64,000 bases of DNA, from assembly GCF_001879715.1 (NCBI RefSeq), contig NZ_MNBW01000002.1:1-64000 (forward strand), written 5' to 3'. The DNA comes from Nioella nitratireducens. GTDB taxonomy: Bacteria > Pseudomonadota > Alphaproteobacteria > Rhodobacterales > Rhodobacteraceae. Under the pieces are notes generated by a model. It was not told the origin of the DNA, searched no databases, and saw only the letters and a program-made list of their open reading frames with translations. Of this stretch, positions 53,338-62,796 are shown in pieces (the stretch's first letter is position 1; every line of letters begins with the position of its first letter). Position numbers and translations under genes: made by a program.

Positions 53338-53985
53338 ATGCCGCGCGCCGATTTCGACCATGTCACCACGTGGGTCTTCGACCTCGATCACACGCTGTAT
53401 CCACCAGACATGGCCCTGTTCGACCAGATCAATGTCAAGATGACCGCCTATGTGATGCAGGCCCTCGGCGTCAGCCGGGACGAGGCCGACCACCTGCGCC
53501 ACCGCTACTGGCGCGACCACGGCACCACGCTGGCCGGGCTGATGGACCTTCACGGCGTGGATCCCGGCCCCTACCTGCACGAGGTGCACCAGATCGACTT
53601 CTCGGTGCTGGCCCCGGATGCAGAGCTTGCCGCGCGCTTGCGCGCCCTGCCGGGCCGCCGCATCGTCTACACCAATGGCACCGCCCCCTACGCCGAACAG
53701 GTGATCGCCGCCCGCGGCCTCGACGGCCTGTTCGACGCGGTCTATGGCGTGGAACATGCCGGCCTGCGCCCGAAACCGGAACGCGTCGCGTTCGAGCGGG
53801 TCTTTGCCCGCGACGGGCTCGATCCCGCCCGCGCCGCGATGTTCGAGGATGATCCCCGCAACCTCGCCGCGCCTCACGCCATGGGCCTGCGCACGGTCCA
53901 TGTCGCCCCGGAACCGGCCCCGGCCGAGCATATCCACCACCATACCGACGACCTGACCGCCTTCCTCGGCGCCGTCACGGGCTGA
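53338..53985 (+). CDS. HAD-family pyrimidine 5'-nucleotidase
   Basis: A 215-residue HAD hydrolase of the SDT1/PPM-like pyrimidine 5'-nucleotidase group. The nucleophile motif is VFDLDHTLYPPDM, motif II is IVYTNGTAPYAEQ, motif III Lys is in RPKPERVAFE and motif IV is MFEDDPRNLAAPHAMGL. The start at 53338 begins MPRADFDHVTTWVFDLD, close to the family N-terminus. It would dephosphorylate pyrimidine nucleotides, though substrate range in this group is loose. Confidence 0.85.
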   Translation: MPRADFDHVTTWVFDLDHTLYPPDMALFDQINVKMTAYVMQALGVSRDEADHLRHRYWRDHGTTLAGLMDLHGVDPGPYLHEVHQIDFSVLAPDAELAARLRALPGRRIVYTNGTAPYAEQVIAARGLDGLFDAVYGVEHAGLRPKPERVAFERVFARDGLDPARAAMFEDDPRNLAAPHAMGLRTVHVAPEPAPAEHIHHHTDDLTAFLGAVTG

Positions 53986-54157
53986 AACTGCCTCGCGGGC
54001 GGCGTGCGAGGGGACTCGCCCCGCCCGCCGCGATCGCCGCCAAGGGCGGCGAAATACCGCTCCGCGACCGGCTGCCGCGCTGCGACACCCGGTGCCATGG
54101 CACAGGGTCCGACCCGCTCCTATCTGCCTTGCAGGACCAAAAAGGAGACTCCCGCAT

Positions 54158-54397
54158 ATGGCTTTTCTGCCCCGCTCCGGCGACCGCCCCCCGTTGCTCT
54201 ACCGCCTGCCCGTGCTGGGCCGCATGGCCCGCGAAACGCTGGAAGGCGATGAAGACACCCCCTTCTATGCGCTGGCCGCCGTGGTCAGTCTCTGGGCCAT
54301 CGCGGTGTTCAAGTTCGGCTATGCCGGGCTGATCACCGGGGCGCTTGTCATGACCGTCACCATGCTGCTCGTGCTGATCCGCCTGACGCGCGGGTAA
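54158..54397 (+). CDS. Small inner-membrane protein
   Basis: A 79-residue protein with an N-terminal arginine-rich part (RPPLLYRLPVLGRMARETLEG) and two helices (FYALAAVVSLWAIAVFKFGY and LITGALVMTVTMLLVLIRL). An AAAGGAG lies 14 bases upstream. The function is unknown. It precedes the UbiH-type gene. Confidence 0.65.
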   Translation: MAFLPRSGDRPPLLYRLPVLGRMARETLEGDEDTPFYALAAVVSLWAIAVFKFGYAGLITGALVMTVTMLLVLIRLTRG

Positions 54398-54484
54398 TCC
54401 CGGCTGGGGCCAAGTGCCGCTTGGAAATCCTCCCCGGTCCGGCCTATCTCTGGGCCGGACCGTCCCAGCCACAGGAGCTCCGCC

Positions 54485-55696
54485 ATGACCCCTCCGATCG
54501 AGACCGATATCCTTGTCTCCGGTGGCGGCGTCGCGGGCCTGACCGCCGCCGCCGCCTTTGGCGCGGCGGGCTTCTCGGTGATCTGCGTCGATCCCACCCC
54601 GCCGGTGACCGAGATGCAGGCCGAAGGCTCGGACCTGCGCACCACAGCCTTCCTGCAACCCTCGCGCGATTTCCTGATCCGCGCGGGGCTCTGGGACCGG
54701 CTGGCGCCCTACGCCAGCGCGCTGCAAATCATGCGCATCGTCGATGCCGGCGGCGCAGAGCCGGAGCCGCGCACCAGCCACGATTTCAACGCCGCCGATA
54801 TCTCCGACCTGCCCTTCGGCTGGAACCTGCCCAACTGGCTCTTGCGCCGGGAAATGGTCGCGCGGCTGGCCGAGCTGCCCAACGTCGATTTTCGTCCCGG
54901 CACCGGCACCGCCAGCCTGCTGACGCGCGAGCGCGAAGCGTTGGTGACCCTCTCCGACGGCACCCGCATCCGCGCGCGGCTGGTCATTGCCGCCGATGGC
55001 CGCAACTCACCGGTGCGAGAGGCCGTGAACATCCCGGTCAAGACCACCCGCTACGGGCAAAAGGCGCTGGCCTTCGCCGTCACCCATGACGAGCCCCACA
55101 ACAATGTCTCGACCGAGATTCACCGCTCCGGCGGGCCCTTCACGCTGGTGCCGCTGCCCGATCACGAGGGGCGGCCCTGCTCGGCCATTGTCTGGATGGA
55201 ACGCGGCCCCGAAGTGGCCCGCCTCGCCGCCTTGCCGGTCCCGGCCTTCGAGGCGGACATGACCGCCCGCTCCGCCCACCTCTTCGGCCCGCTCACCCTG
55301 CTCACCCGCCGCACCGTCTGGCCGATCATCAGCCAGGTGGCCGAGCGGATGGAGGCCGAGCGCGTCGCGCTGGTGGCCGAGGCCGCCCACGTGGTGCCCC
55401 CCATCGGCGCGCAAGGGCTGAACATGAGCCTTGGCGACATGCGCGTTCTGCTCGATCTGGCCAAGGCCGACCCGGCCAATCTGGGCAGCGCCAAAATGCT
55501 CGCCGCCTACAACAAGGCCCGCCATGGCGAGGTGAAGGCCCGCGTGACCGGCATCGACGCGCTCAATCGCGCCTCCATGGTCTCGCTGCAGGGCCTGCGC
55601 GACATGCGGATGCGCGCGCTCAAGACCTTCTACTCGGTCAAACCCGTCCGCACGACGCTGATGCGCGCCGGTCTGGGCACCGGCAAGTCCGGCTGA
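54485..55696 (+). CDS. UbiH/UbiF-family FAD-dependent hydroxylase
   Basis: A 403-residue flavin monooxygenase. The FAD-binding motif is ILVSGGGVAGLTAAAAFGAAG near the N-terminus and RLVIAADGRNSPVREA is the DG motif. AEAAHVVPPIGAQGLNMSLG is the second FAD motif with the GQG-like turn of ubiquinone hydroxylases. It should add a hydroxyl to a ubiquinone ring precursor. Which position it hydroxylates is not decided by sequence. A Rhodobacterales repeat begins right after the stop. Confidence 0.85.
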   Translation: MTPPIETDILVSGGGVAGLTAAAAFGAAGFSVICVDPTPPVTEMQAEGSDLRTTAFLQPSRDFLIRAGLWDRLAPYASALQIMRIVDAGGAEPEPRTSHDFNAADISDLPFGWNLPNWLLRREMVARLAELPNVDFRPGTGTASLLTREREALVTLSDGTRIRARLVIAADGRNSPVREAVNIPVKTTRYGQKALAFAVTHDEPHNNVSTEIHRSGGPFTLVPLPDHEGRPCSAIVWMERGPEVARLAALPVPAFEADMTARSAHLFGPLTLLTRRTVWPIISQVAERMEAERVALVAEAAHVVPPIGAQGLNMSLGDMRVLLDLAKADPANLGSAKMLAAYNKARHGEVKARVTGIDALNRASMVSLQGLRDMRMRALKTFYSVKPVRTTLMRAGLGTGKSG

Positions 55697-55697
55697 C

Positions 55698-55721
55698 CCC
55701 TTCTTCTTGGTCAAAATACTC
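55698..55721. repeat. Rhodobacterales gene-end repeat, copy 2
   Basis: CCCTTCTTCTTGGTCAAAATACTC, two changes from the copy at 17797-17820. Next to it are GC-rich hairpin-forming runs, GGGGGGCTGGCCCCCC around 55735 and CGCCGCC-GTCA-GGCGGCG around 55748. Confidence 0.6.
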
Positions 55722-55781
55722 CGGGGGGTGCGGGGGGCTGGCCCCCCGCATGGATCGCCGCCGTCAGGCGGCGAAACACTC

Positions 55782-57395
55782 CTACCCCCCGCGCAACGCC
55801 CGCCGCATGATCTTGCCGGTCGCGGTCATCGGCAGGTGTTCGGCCCGGATCACCTTGCGCGGCACCAGGTGGGCCGAGACCCGGTCGCGCACCAGCGTTT
55901 TCAGCGCCTCTTCCATGTCCTCCCAGGACGCGCCCTCGCGCAGGACGACATGGGCCACGACAATCTCGGTGCGGATCGGGTCGGGCTCGCCCACCACGGC
56001 GGCCATCACCACATCGGGGTGGCGCAGCAACGCGGCCTCGATTTCGCTCGGCCCGATCCGGTAGCCCGCCGAGGTGATCACGTCGTCGTCGCGGGCGTGG
56101 AAGGTGATCTGCCCATCCGATGCCCGCGTGGCGAGGTCACCGGTGCGCAGCCAGCCGTCGCGGATCTTCTTTTCCGTCGCTTCGGGCTTGTTCCAGTACC
56201 GCAGGAAGGCCACTGGGTCAGGCAGCTTCAGGCAGACCTCGCCCACATCGCCCGGTGCCACCTCGCGACCCGCCTCGTCCATCAGGCGCACCTCGTGGCC
56301 CGGGACGGCCAAGCCCATGGCCCCCGGCACCCTGTCCATCATCGCCGAGCGGGCGCCGACGATCAGGTTGGCCTCGGTCTGGCCGTAAAGCTCGTTGATC
56401 TCGGCCCCAAGCACGCGCTCGCCCCAGTCCAGCATATCGGCGCCAAGCGGTTCCCCCCCGGAACTGACGGCGCGCAGGCGCAGCCCCTCGGGCGGGGCGA
56501 CCTGTTTCATCAGCCGCAGCGCGGTCGGCGGGATGAAGCCCGCCGTCACCTTTTCCTCGACCAGCAGGGCATAGGCCGCCTCGGCCTCGAATTTGGCAAA
56601 GCGGTGGCTGACCAGCGGCACGCCGTAGTAAAGGCAGGGGATCGCCATATCCATCAGCCCGCCGATCCACGCCCAATCGGCGGGGGTCCAGCCCACATCG
56701 CCGGGTTGACCGAACAAGCCCAGGCTCAGCTCGACGCAGGGCATGTGGCCAAAGAGGAACCGGTGCGCGTGCAGCACGCCCTTGGGATCGCCCGTCGTGC
56801 CGGAGGTATAGATCATCACCGCCGGGTCTTCGGCGGCGGTATCGGCGGCGGCAAAGCCCGCGGCGGGGGTGGACATCAGGTCAGCCAGCGCCAGCGCGTC
56901 GCCCTCTGCCGCGCCGGTGGAAATCAGCAGCTCCAGATCTGGCAAATCCGGGCGCAGCGCCGCCACGCGGGGCAGGTTGGCGGGGTCCGTCACCACCGCC
57001 CGCGCGCCGCTGTCGGCCAGCCGGTAGCGCAACGCGTCTTCCCCGAACAGGGTAAACAGCGGCAGCACCACCGAGCCCAGTTTCAGCGCCGCCATATGCG
57101 CCACCATCACCAGCGGATGCTGCGCCAGCAAAACGGCCACCCTGTCGCCCCGGCCCACACCCCGCGCCGCCAGCGCCACCGCCAGCCCGTCCGAGGCGCG
57201 TTTGAGGTCACCATAGGTCCACTCGGTGCGGCTGCCATCCTGCCCGCGATGGATAATCGCCACGCGGTCAGGCACCTCTGCCGCCCAGTCATCGCAACAG
57301 AGATTGGCGATATTCACGCGCTCGGGGATGTCCCACCGGAACGTCTCGCGCAGGGGGGCCCACCGGGCCGCGCCCGCGAACAACCGACGATCCAA
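55782..57395 (-). CDS. Acyl-CoA synthetase (AMP-binding)
   Basis: A 537-residue acyl-CoA synthetase. The phosphate loop is MIYTSGTTGDPKGVLHAH, the adenine motif is NELYGQTEANL, WLRTGDLA is the hinge-side motif and the catalytic Lys is in MTATGKIMRRALRGG. No ATG fits; the likely start is TTG 57395 with AGGGGG upstream, two bases after the lipoprotein gene stop. Related enzymes activate medium-chain or aromatic acids. Confidence 0.82.
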   Translation of the reverse strand: MDRRLFAGAARWAPLRETFRWDIPERVNIANLCCDDWAAEVPDRVAIIHRGQDGSRTEWTYGDLKRASDGLAVALAARGVGRGDRVAVLLAQHPLVMVAHMAALKLGSVVLPLFTLFGEDALRYRLADSGARAVVTDPANLPRVAALRPDLPDLELLISTGAAEGDALALADLMSTPAAGFAAADTAAEDPAVMIYTSGTTGDPKGVLHAHRFLFGHMPCVELSLGLFGQPGDVGWTPADWAWIGGLMDMAIPCLYYGVPLVSHRFAKFEAEAAYALLVEEKVTAGFIPPTALRLMKQVAPPEGLRLRAVSSGGEPLGADMLDWGERVLGAEINELYGQTEANLIVGARSAMMDRVPGAMGLAVPGHEVRLMDEAGREVAPGDVGEVCLKLPDPVAFLRYWNKPEATEKKIRDGWLRTGDLATRASDGQITFHARDDDVITSAGYRIGPSEIEAALLRHPDVVMAAVVGEPDPIRTEIVVAHVVLREGASWEDMEEALKTLVRDRVSAHLVPRKVIRAEHLPMTATGKIMRRALRGG

Positions 57396-57397
57396 GA

Positions 57398-57859
57398 TCA
57401 GCCCCCTGCGGAGACAGAGAGTTCGGGCAGGCTGGTCAGCGGCAGCCCTAGCGCCTGCATGGCGGCCAGCGAAATGCGGCTGCCAGAGCCGGGCAAGCCG
57501 CCGCTCGGGTAGAGCGTCACGGTCAGGGTTTGCCCATTTGCCGTGATCGTGCCTTGGGTCTCGACCGCGACCAGCGGCGTTTCCAGCCACATGCCGGGGC
57601 GCGCCGGATCGCCGAGCGTGGCCACGGTGGTGCCAAGCGGACCAGCGGCGGGCGGGGTCGGCATCGCGGCCTCGTCTGCGGGGATGTCGGCGGCCTCGTC
57701 TGCCGTGGCCCCGCCCGAGGCATCGGGCGGTGGCGGCACCGCGCTTGGGGCACGGTCCGGGGACAGGAAGCTGAGCGGGCGGAAGCCATTGCCATTGCCG
57801 CAGGCCGACAGCGCGGCGAGCAGGCAAAGACCAAGGGCGAGGCGGGAATAACGTGTCAT
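57398..57859 (-). CDS. Lipoprotein of unknown function
   Basis: A 153-residue lipoprotein. The signal peptide ALGLCLLAALSACG has the lipobox LSAC, with Cys near residue 20. A Pro/Ala-rich linker leads to a domain with TVATLGDPARPGMWLETPLV and PGSGSRISLAAMQALGLPL. ATG 57859 is chosen because it gives the signal peptide; longer frames do not. It is the first gene of a minus-strand pair with the acyl-CoA synthetase. Confidence 0.72.
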   Translation of the reverse strand: MTRYSRLALGLCLLAALSACGNGNGFRPLSFLSPDRAPSAVPPPPDASGGATADEAADIPADEAAMPTPPAAGPLGTTVATLGDPARPGMWLETPLVAVETQGTITANGQTLTVTLYPSGGLPGSGSRISLAAMQALGLPLTSLPELSVSAGG

Positions 57860-57933
57860 GAATGGCAGAGTAGGCCCAAAAATGGTCGCCGACAACGCTT
57901 GCCGCGCCTGCCCGCGAGTCTTACGTTCCGTGT

Positions 57934-58944
57934 ATGGATACGCCCGCCCCCCTGATTGACCCCTTCGCCCGCGCAATCGACTACTTGCGCGTTTCGGTCA
58001 CCGATCGTTGTGACTTCCGCTGTGTCTATTGCATGGCGGAAAACATGACCTTCCTGCCAAAGAAAGAGCTTCTGACGCTGGAAGAACTGGACCGCATGTG
58101 TTCCACCTTCATCCGGTTGGGCGTGAAGAAGCTGCGGATCACGGGCGGCGAGCCGCTGGTGCGCAAGGGCATCATGACCTTCTTCAACTCGATGAGTCGG
58201 CACCTGGAGTCGGGCGCGTTGCGCGAATTGACGCTGACCACCAATGGCAGCCAATTGGCGCGCTTTGCGGATGATCTCTATGCCGCTGGCGTGCGGCGGG
58301 TGAACATCTCGCTCGACACGCTGGATGAGAAGAAGTTTGCCGACATCACCCGCTGGGGCCGGTTGAAGCAGGTTCTGGAAGGCGTGGATGCGGCGCAAAG
58401 GGCCGGGCTGCGGATCAAGATCAACGCCGTGGCGCTCAAGGCTTTCAACGAAGACGAGCTGTTTACCTTGCAAGAGTGGTGCGCCGAGCGGGACATGGAC
58501 ATGACCTGGATCGAGGTCATGCCGATGGGTGATCTGGGCAACGAGGACCGGCTGGACCAGTATTGGAACCTCAAGGATCTGCGCGCCCGCCTGGCCGAGC
58601 GGTTCACGCTGACCGATCTGGACGAACGCTCGGGCGGCCCCGCGCGCTATGTGCGGATCGAGGAGACGGGGCAGAAGATCGGCTTTATCACACCGCTCAC
58701 CCATAATTTCTGCGAAAGCTGCAACCGCGTGCGTCTGACCTGCACCGGGCAGCTTTTCATGTGTCTGGGGCAGGAAGACATGGCCGACCTTCGCGCGCCG
58801 TTGCGGGCTTCGGCCGATGACCGCCAGTTGGAAGAGGCCATCCGCGCCGCCATTGCGCGCAAGCCCAAGGGCCACGATTTCGACTATTCCCGGCAGACCG
58901 TGGACGGCCAGATGAGCCGCCACATGAGCCACACCGGGGGCTGA
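57934..58944 (+). CDS. moaA: GTP 3',8-cyclase (molybdenum cofactor biosynthesis)
   Basis: MoaA, 336 residues, a radical-SAM enzyme that starts molybdopterin synthesis from GTP. The first cluster is [11 protein letters not shown], the C-terminal cluster is [22 protein letters not shown] and the protein ends in the conserved Gly-Gly tail. A strong terminator follows the stop. Confidence 0.96.
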   Translation: MDTPAPLIDPFARAIDYLRVSVTDRCDFRCVYCMAENMTFLPKKELLTLEELDRMCSTFIRLGVKKLRITGGEPLVRKGIMTFFNSMSRHLESGALRELTLTTNGSQLARFADDLYAAGVRRVNISLDTLDEKKFADITRWGRLKQVLEGVDAAQRAGLRIKINAVALKAFNEDELFTLQEWCAERDMDMTWIEVMPMGDLGNEDRLDQYWNLKDLRARLAERFTLTDLDERSGGPARYVRIEETGQKIGFITPLTHNFCESCNRVRLTCTGQLFMCLGQEDMADLRAPLRASADDRQLEEAIRAAIARKPKGHDFDYSRQTVDGQMSRHMSHTGG

Positions 58945-58948
58945 ACGC

Positions 58949-58979
58949 AAAACCGCCGCCCCGAGACGAGCGGCGGTTT
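58949..58979. terminator. Bidirectional terminator between moaA and the ABC permease gene
   Basis: AAAACCGCCGC pairs with GCGGCGGTTT across a short loop, with A- and T-runs on either side. It separates the convergent moaA and permease genes. Confidence 0.85.
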
Positions 58980-58994
58980 CGGTTTCGGGGGGCG

Positions 58995-59918
58995 TCAGCG
59001 CCCGCGAATGCGCGGGTCCAGCGCGTCGCGCAGGCCATCGCCGATATAGTTCACCGACAGCACCGTCAGCGAGATGGCGAGACCGGGCCAGATCACCCGC
59101 TCGGGGTTCCTTTGCAACCAGTCGGTGCCATCGAACAGCAGCCGTCCCCATGTCGGGAAGTCCGAGGGGAAGCCAAGGCCGAGGAAGGACAGCGCCGATT
59201 CCGTGATGATCGCGGTGGCGATGCCCAGCGTGGCCGACACCATGATCGGCGACAGCACGTTGGGCAGCACATGGCGCAGGATCATCCGGTGTGGCGGAGT
59301 CCCGATCGAACGGGCAGCCAGCACGAATTCGCGTTCCTTCAGCGCCAGCACGTCGCCACGCACGATCCGCGCGGTCTGCATCCAGCTTGTGATGCCGATC
59401 ACGAAGACGATCAGGATGAAGATGCCTTGTTCCGGCCCGAAGGTGGCGCGCAGAGGGTCGCGGAACAGCATGATGATGACCAGAAGCAGCGGCAGCAGCG
59501 GCAGGGCGAGGAACAGGTCGGTCAGGCGCATCAAAAGCCCGTCCACCCGCCTGAAATAGCCCGCCAGCACGCCGACGAAGGTGCCCACCACCAGCGACAG
59601 CAGCATCGCGGTCAGGCCCACGGCGATCGAGGTGCGCCCCCCCGCCATGATCCGGGCCAGCATGTCGCGGCCCAACTGGTCGGCGCCCATCGGATGCGCC
59701 AGAGACGGACCCTGATTGCGCGCCCGGATGTCGATATATTGCGCGTCCAGCGTCCAGATATAGGGGCCGACATAGACGAAGATCAGCACGGCGATGAAGA
59801 AGGCCGCGCCCATCACGGCGCCCTTGTGGGTCTTGAACTGGTCCCAGACATCCCACCATTGGCTGCGGGGCTTGGTGTAGCCGACCTGTTCGGAGGTGGA
59901 GGAGGAGGCGTCAGTCAT
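58995..59918 (-). CDS. Peptide-type ABC transporter permease (OppC/DppC family)
   Basis: A 307-residue permease with an N-terminal helix (AAFFIAVLIFVYVGPYIW) and five more in the C-terminal core. LAARSIGTPPHRMILRHVLP is the EAA loop that docks the ATPase. HPMGADQLGRDMLARIMAGG is the usual OppC motif. The start at 59918 overlaps the OppB-type gene end by eight bases. It is the last gene of the operon. Confidence 0.9.
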   Translation of the reverse strand: MTDASSSTSEQVGYTKPRSQWWDVWDQFKTHKGAVMGAAFFIAVLIFVYVGPYIWTLDAQYIDIRARNQGPSLAHPMGADQLGRDMLARIMAGGRTSIAVGLTAMLLSLVVGTFVGVLAGYFRRVDGLLMRLTDLFLALPLLPLLLVIIMLFRDPLRATFGPEQGIFILIVFVIGITSWMQTARIVRGDVLALKEREFVLAARSIGTPPHRMILRHVLPNVLSPIMVSATLGIATAIITESALSFLGLGFPSDFPTWGRLLFDGTDWLQRNPERVIWPGLAISLTVLSVNYIGDGLRDALDPRIRGR

Positions 59919-60921
59919 AGCGGATCCTCGGGTCAAGAATGCCGTAGAGAACATCGGCAACAAGGTTGAAGAGCACGATCAGCACCGCGAAGATAAAGGT
60001 CAGGGTCTGGACCGTGGGAATGTCGCCGCCCTGGATGGCGCCGATCAGCAGGTGGCCAAGGCCGTTTACCTTGAACACCTGCTCGGTGATGATGGCACCG
60101 CCAAAGACCTGCGGCACGCCAAGGGCGATCACGGTGACGACGGGGATCATGGAATTTCGCAGGACATGGACCATGACCACCACGGTTTCGGTCAGTCCCT
60201 TGGCGCGGGCGGTGCGGACGTAGTCCTGATTGAGGTTGTCCAGCATGGACGCGCGCATGAACCGGCTGATCTGGCTGGTGATTTGCAGGGCCAGCACCAT
60301 CACCGGCAGGATCATCTGTTTGAGCTGGATCACGAAACTGGGCCAATCGACCACCACATGCGTGGTGTCATAGACCGATGGGAACCACCCCAGATTGACC
60401 GCGAAGATCACGATCACCAGCACGCCCGAGAAGAAGGGCGGCACCGAAAAGCCGACCATGGTCACGAAAGTGCCCGCCTGATCGAAGATCGAGTATTGCC
60501 GATAGGCGGAATAGATGCCGATGGGCAGCGCGATCAGGATACCGACGATGTAAGAGGTGCCGACCACCCAAAGGGTCTGCGGCATCCGCTGCGCGATGAT
60601 GTCCACGACGGGGCTGCGCGTCTGCCACGAAATCACGCGGGTGCGGCCCTCGCCGCCCAGATCCCAGCCGGTCCAGTGTTGCAGCAGGTTCAGCGGCTCG
60701 TTCACGAAAAACTGGTTCAGCCACAGCAGGAAGCGGATGTGGATCGGCTCGTCCAGCCCCAGCGAGGCGCGGATATCGGCGCGCACATCGGGCGGGATCG
60801 TCAGCGGCAGGCTGGCCGTGGGATCGGACGGGGCCAGATCGAGGATCAGGAAGATGATCAGGCTTATGAACAGAAGCGTCGGAATTGCCATCAGCAAGCG
60901 ACGGATCGTGAATGTCAGCAT
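59911..60921 (-). CDS. Peptide-type ABC transporter permease (OppB/DppB family)
   Basis: A 336-residue permease with six helices. MLTFTIRRLLMAIPTLLFIS opens the protein, and DYVRTARAKGLTETVVVMVH is the EAA loop. It follows the substrate-binding gene after a strong hairpin and overlaps the OppC-type gene. Confidence 0.9.
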   Translation of the reverse strand: MLTFTIRRLLMAIPTLLFISLIIFLILDLAPSDPTASLPLTIPPDVRADIRASLGLDEPIHIRFLLWLNQFFVNEPLNLLQHWTGWDLGGEGRTRVISWQTRSPVVDIIAQRMPQTLWVVGTSYIVGILIALPIGIYSAYRQYSIFDQAGTFVTMVGFSVPPFFSGVLVIVIFAVNLGWFPSVYDTTHVVVDWPSFVIQLKQMILPVMVLALQITSQISRFMRASMLDNLNQDYVRTARAKGLTETVVVMVHVLRNSMIPVVTVIALGVPQVFGGAIITEQVFKVNGLGHLLIGAIQGGDIPTVQTLTFIFAVLIVLFNLVADVLYGILDPRIRYD

Positions 60922-60964
60922 GGGCGCCTCGGTTCAGAAGTCTGTTGTTCAGGGGCTCGGGGGG

Positions 60965-60990
60965 CCTCCCCCGGCGCGTGCCGGGGGAGG
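60965..60990 (-). promoter_or_regulatory. Stable hairpin between the binding-protein and permease genes
   Basis: CCTCCCCCGGC and GCCGGGGGAGG form a perfect 11-bp stem with a 4-base loop. There is no T-run on the minus strand. Such hairpins commonly protect the binding-protein message so that it outnumbers the permease message. Confidence 0.65.
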
Positions 60991-61013
60991 GATTTTTCAG
61001 GTCGCGGCACCGA

Positions 61014-62723
61014 TCACTCGGCGATGCGATACCATTCTGCGATGTTCCACAGTTCAGAGTCCCAGTCGGACATGCGCACGCCGCCAAGGCTGTTGGCATG
61101 AGCCGAGACGCCGCCACGGTGGATCAGCGGGATGATCGAGTAGGACTGCATCAGCATGTCGTTCATCTCGCGGGCCAGGCGGCCACGCTCTTCGAGCGGG
61201 GCGGTCCGGCTCATCTCGGTGACGAGGGCGTCATAGTCTTCCGAGCAGAAGCGCTGGATGTTCGCACCCTGCCACTGGCTTTCGGGGCTCGGGATGTCCG
61301 AGCAGCGCCAGTTGGCCATGTAGGCCTCGGGGTCCACACCGGAGAAGTTGTTGGTGTACATCTCGATGTCTGCATAGAACTTCTGGAAGGTGTCGGGCGA
61401 TGCCGGATCGCCACCGAAGAACACGGAAGCGTCGATGTTGCGCAGCTCGGCGTCGACGCCGATTTCGCTCCACCACTGCTTGACCAGGGCCTGCGTGTCC
61501 TGACGGACGGCGTTGGTCGAGGTCTGGTAGAGAACGCGCATCGGGATGCCGTTGTATTCGCGGATGCCGTCCCCATCGGTGTCCACGATGCCCGCTTCGT
61601 CGAGCAGCGCGTTGGCACCGTCGATATCCTGCACCAGGCAGTCATCGTTGGCGGTCGAGGCATAGAGCTCGGGTGCCGGCAGCACGTTACAGGTCGGCTG
61701 GCCGCCTGCGCCGTAGCCCACTTCCACCAGCAGCGACCGGTCGATGGCCATGGACAGGGCCTGCCCCACGATCGGGTCGGTCAGGAACGGATGCGGACCT
61801 GCCTCGGCGGTCGAGCGGATGTCGCCAAGCGCCGGATCGGGGTTGAACTGGTTGAGGTGCAGACGTTCCACCGAGGTGCCGAAGGCGGTCACGACGGTGC
61901 CGATGCCGTTGGCTTCCATTTCAGCCAGCAGGGTCGGGTCGATCTGAAGGTTCCACGCATAGTCGAACTCGCCGGTTTCCAGAACCGAGCGGGCCGCCGA
62001 TGCCGCGTCGCCGCCACCCTTGAACACCACGCGCGAGAAGGCGGGCTGGTCGGGGTTGCGGTAGTTTTCATTCGCCGCGAAGACGATCACGTCATTCGGG
62101 CGGAATTCTTCCACTGCGAAGGGACCAGTGCCGATCGGGCCGAAGTTGGCTTCGGTGCACTCGGGCGCGGCCGCGCCGAGGCAGTCCGCGAACTGGGCGG
62201 CCTGGATGATCGGGCTCTCTGCGCCGACGAAGGCGGTGTAGGGGAAGGGTTTGGCTTCGGTGAAGTTCACACGCACGGTGCGATCATCCACAGCTTCCAC
62301 GCTGTCCACGCCGTCGAAGTAGCTGGCCTGCGCGCAGCCGCCTTCGGGGTGGGTGCAGTATTGCCATGTGAACACGGCGTCATTGGCCGTCACCGGGGTG
62401 CCGTCCGACCACATCAGGCCTTCGCGCAGGGTCCAGGTGATCGAGGTCAGATCCTCGGCCACGCCGCCGTTTTCCACGGTCGGGATATCTGCGGCCATAA
62501 AGGGCACGAGGGCGCCGGTTTCGTCGAAACGAGCCATCGATTCCAGCACCAGCGAGGCGGCTTCCACCTCTTTGGTGCCGCCCGAAAGATAGGGGTTCAG
62601 CGTCGAGGGCGCTTGCCAGTAGATGATGTTGAGCTGGCCGTCCGTGCCACGCTCGGCCATCGCGGTCGTCGGGGCGAAGGCGAATGCCGCCATGGCCCCG
62701 AGCACGAGATGTCTAAATTTCAT
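61014..62723 (-). CDS. ABC transporter substrate-binding protein (SBP_bac_5 family)
   Basis: A 569-residue periplasmic peptide-type binding protein. The signal peptide is MKFRHLVLGAMAAFAFAPTT with cleavage near AMA-E. The family core is present: GLMWSDGTPVTANDAVFTWQ near residue 115, MAIDRSLLVEVGYG near residue 335 and LAREMNDMLMQSYSIIPL near the end. Eight or more Cys residues suggest disulphides. The ligand may be a peptide, opine or similar compound. Confidence 0.92.
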   Translation of the reverse strand: MKFRHLVLGAMAAFAFAPTTAMAERGTDGQLNIIYWQAPSTLNPYLSGGTKEVEAASLVLESMARFDETGALVPFMAADIPTVENGGVAEDLTSITWTLREGLMWSDGTPVTANDAVFTWQYCTHPEGGCAQASYFDGVDSVEAVDDRTVRVNFTEAKPFPYTAFVGAESPIIQAAQFADCLGAAAPECTEANFGPIGTGPFAVEEFRPNDVIVFAANENYRNPDQPAFSRVVFKGGGDAASAARSVLETGEFDYAWNLQIDPTLLAEMEANGIGTVVTAFGTSVERLHLNQFNPDPALGDIRSTAEAGPHPFLTDPIVGQALSMAIDRSLLVEVGYGAGGQPTCNVLPAPELYASTANDDCLVQDIDGANALLDEAGIVDTDGDGIREYNGIPMRVLYQTSTNAVRQDTQALVKQWWSEIGVDAELRNIDASVFFGGDPASPDTFQKFYADIEMYTNNFSGVDPEAYMANWRCSDIPSPESQWQGANIQRFCSEDYDALVTEMSRTAPLEERGRLAREMNDMLMQSYSIIPLIHRGGVSAHANSLGGVRMSDWDSELWNIAEWYRIAE

Positions 62724-62796
62724 TTCGTCTCTCTCTCCTTGTTGGTCGTAGCTCTTATTGACCTCGTTGGATGCCGCCGTTGTTCCGGCGATCGTC

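Noticed and set aside
57396-57827. Fusion of the acyl-CoA synthetase with an N-terminal domain
   Set aside because: The open frame continues upstream only as an alternate frame of the lipoprotein gene. Its composition is Arg/Gly-rich and without domain features.
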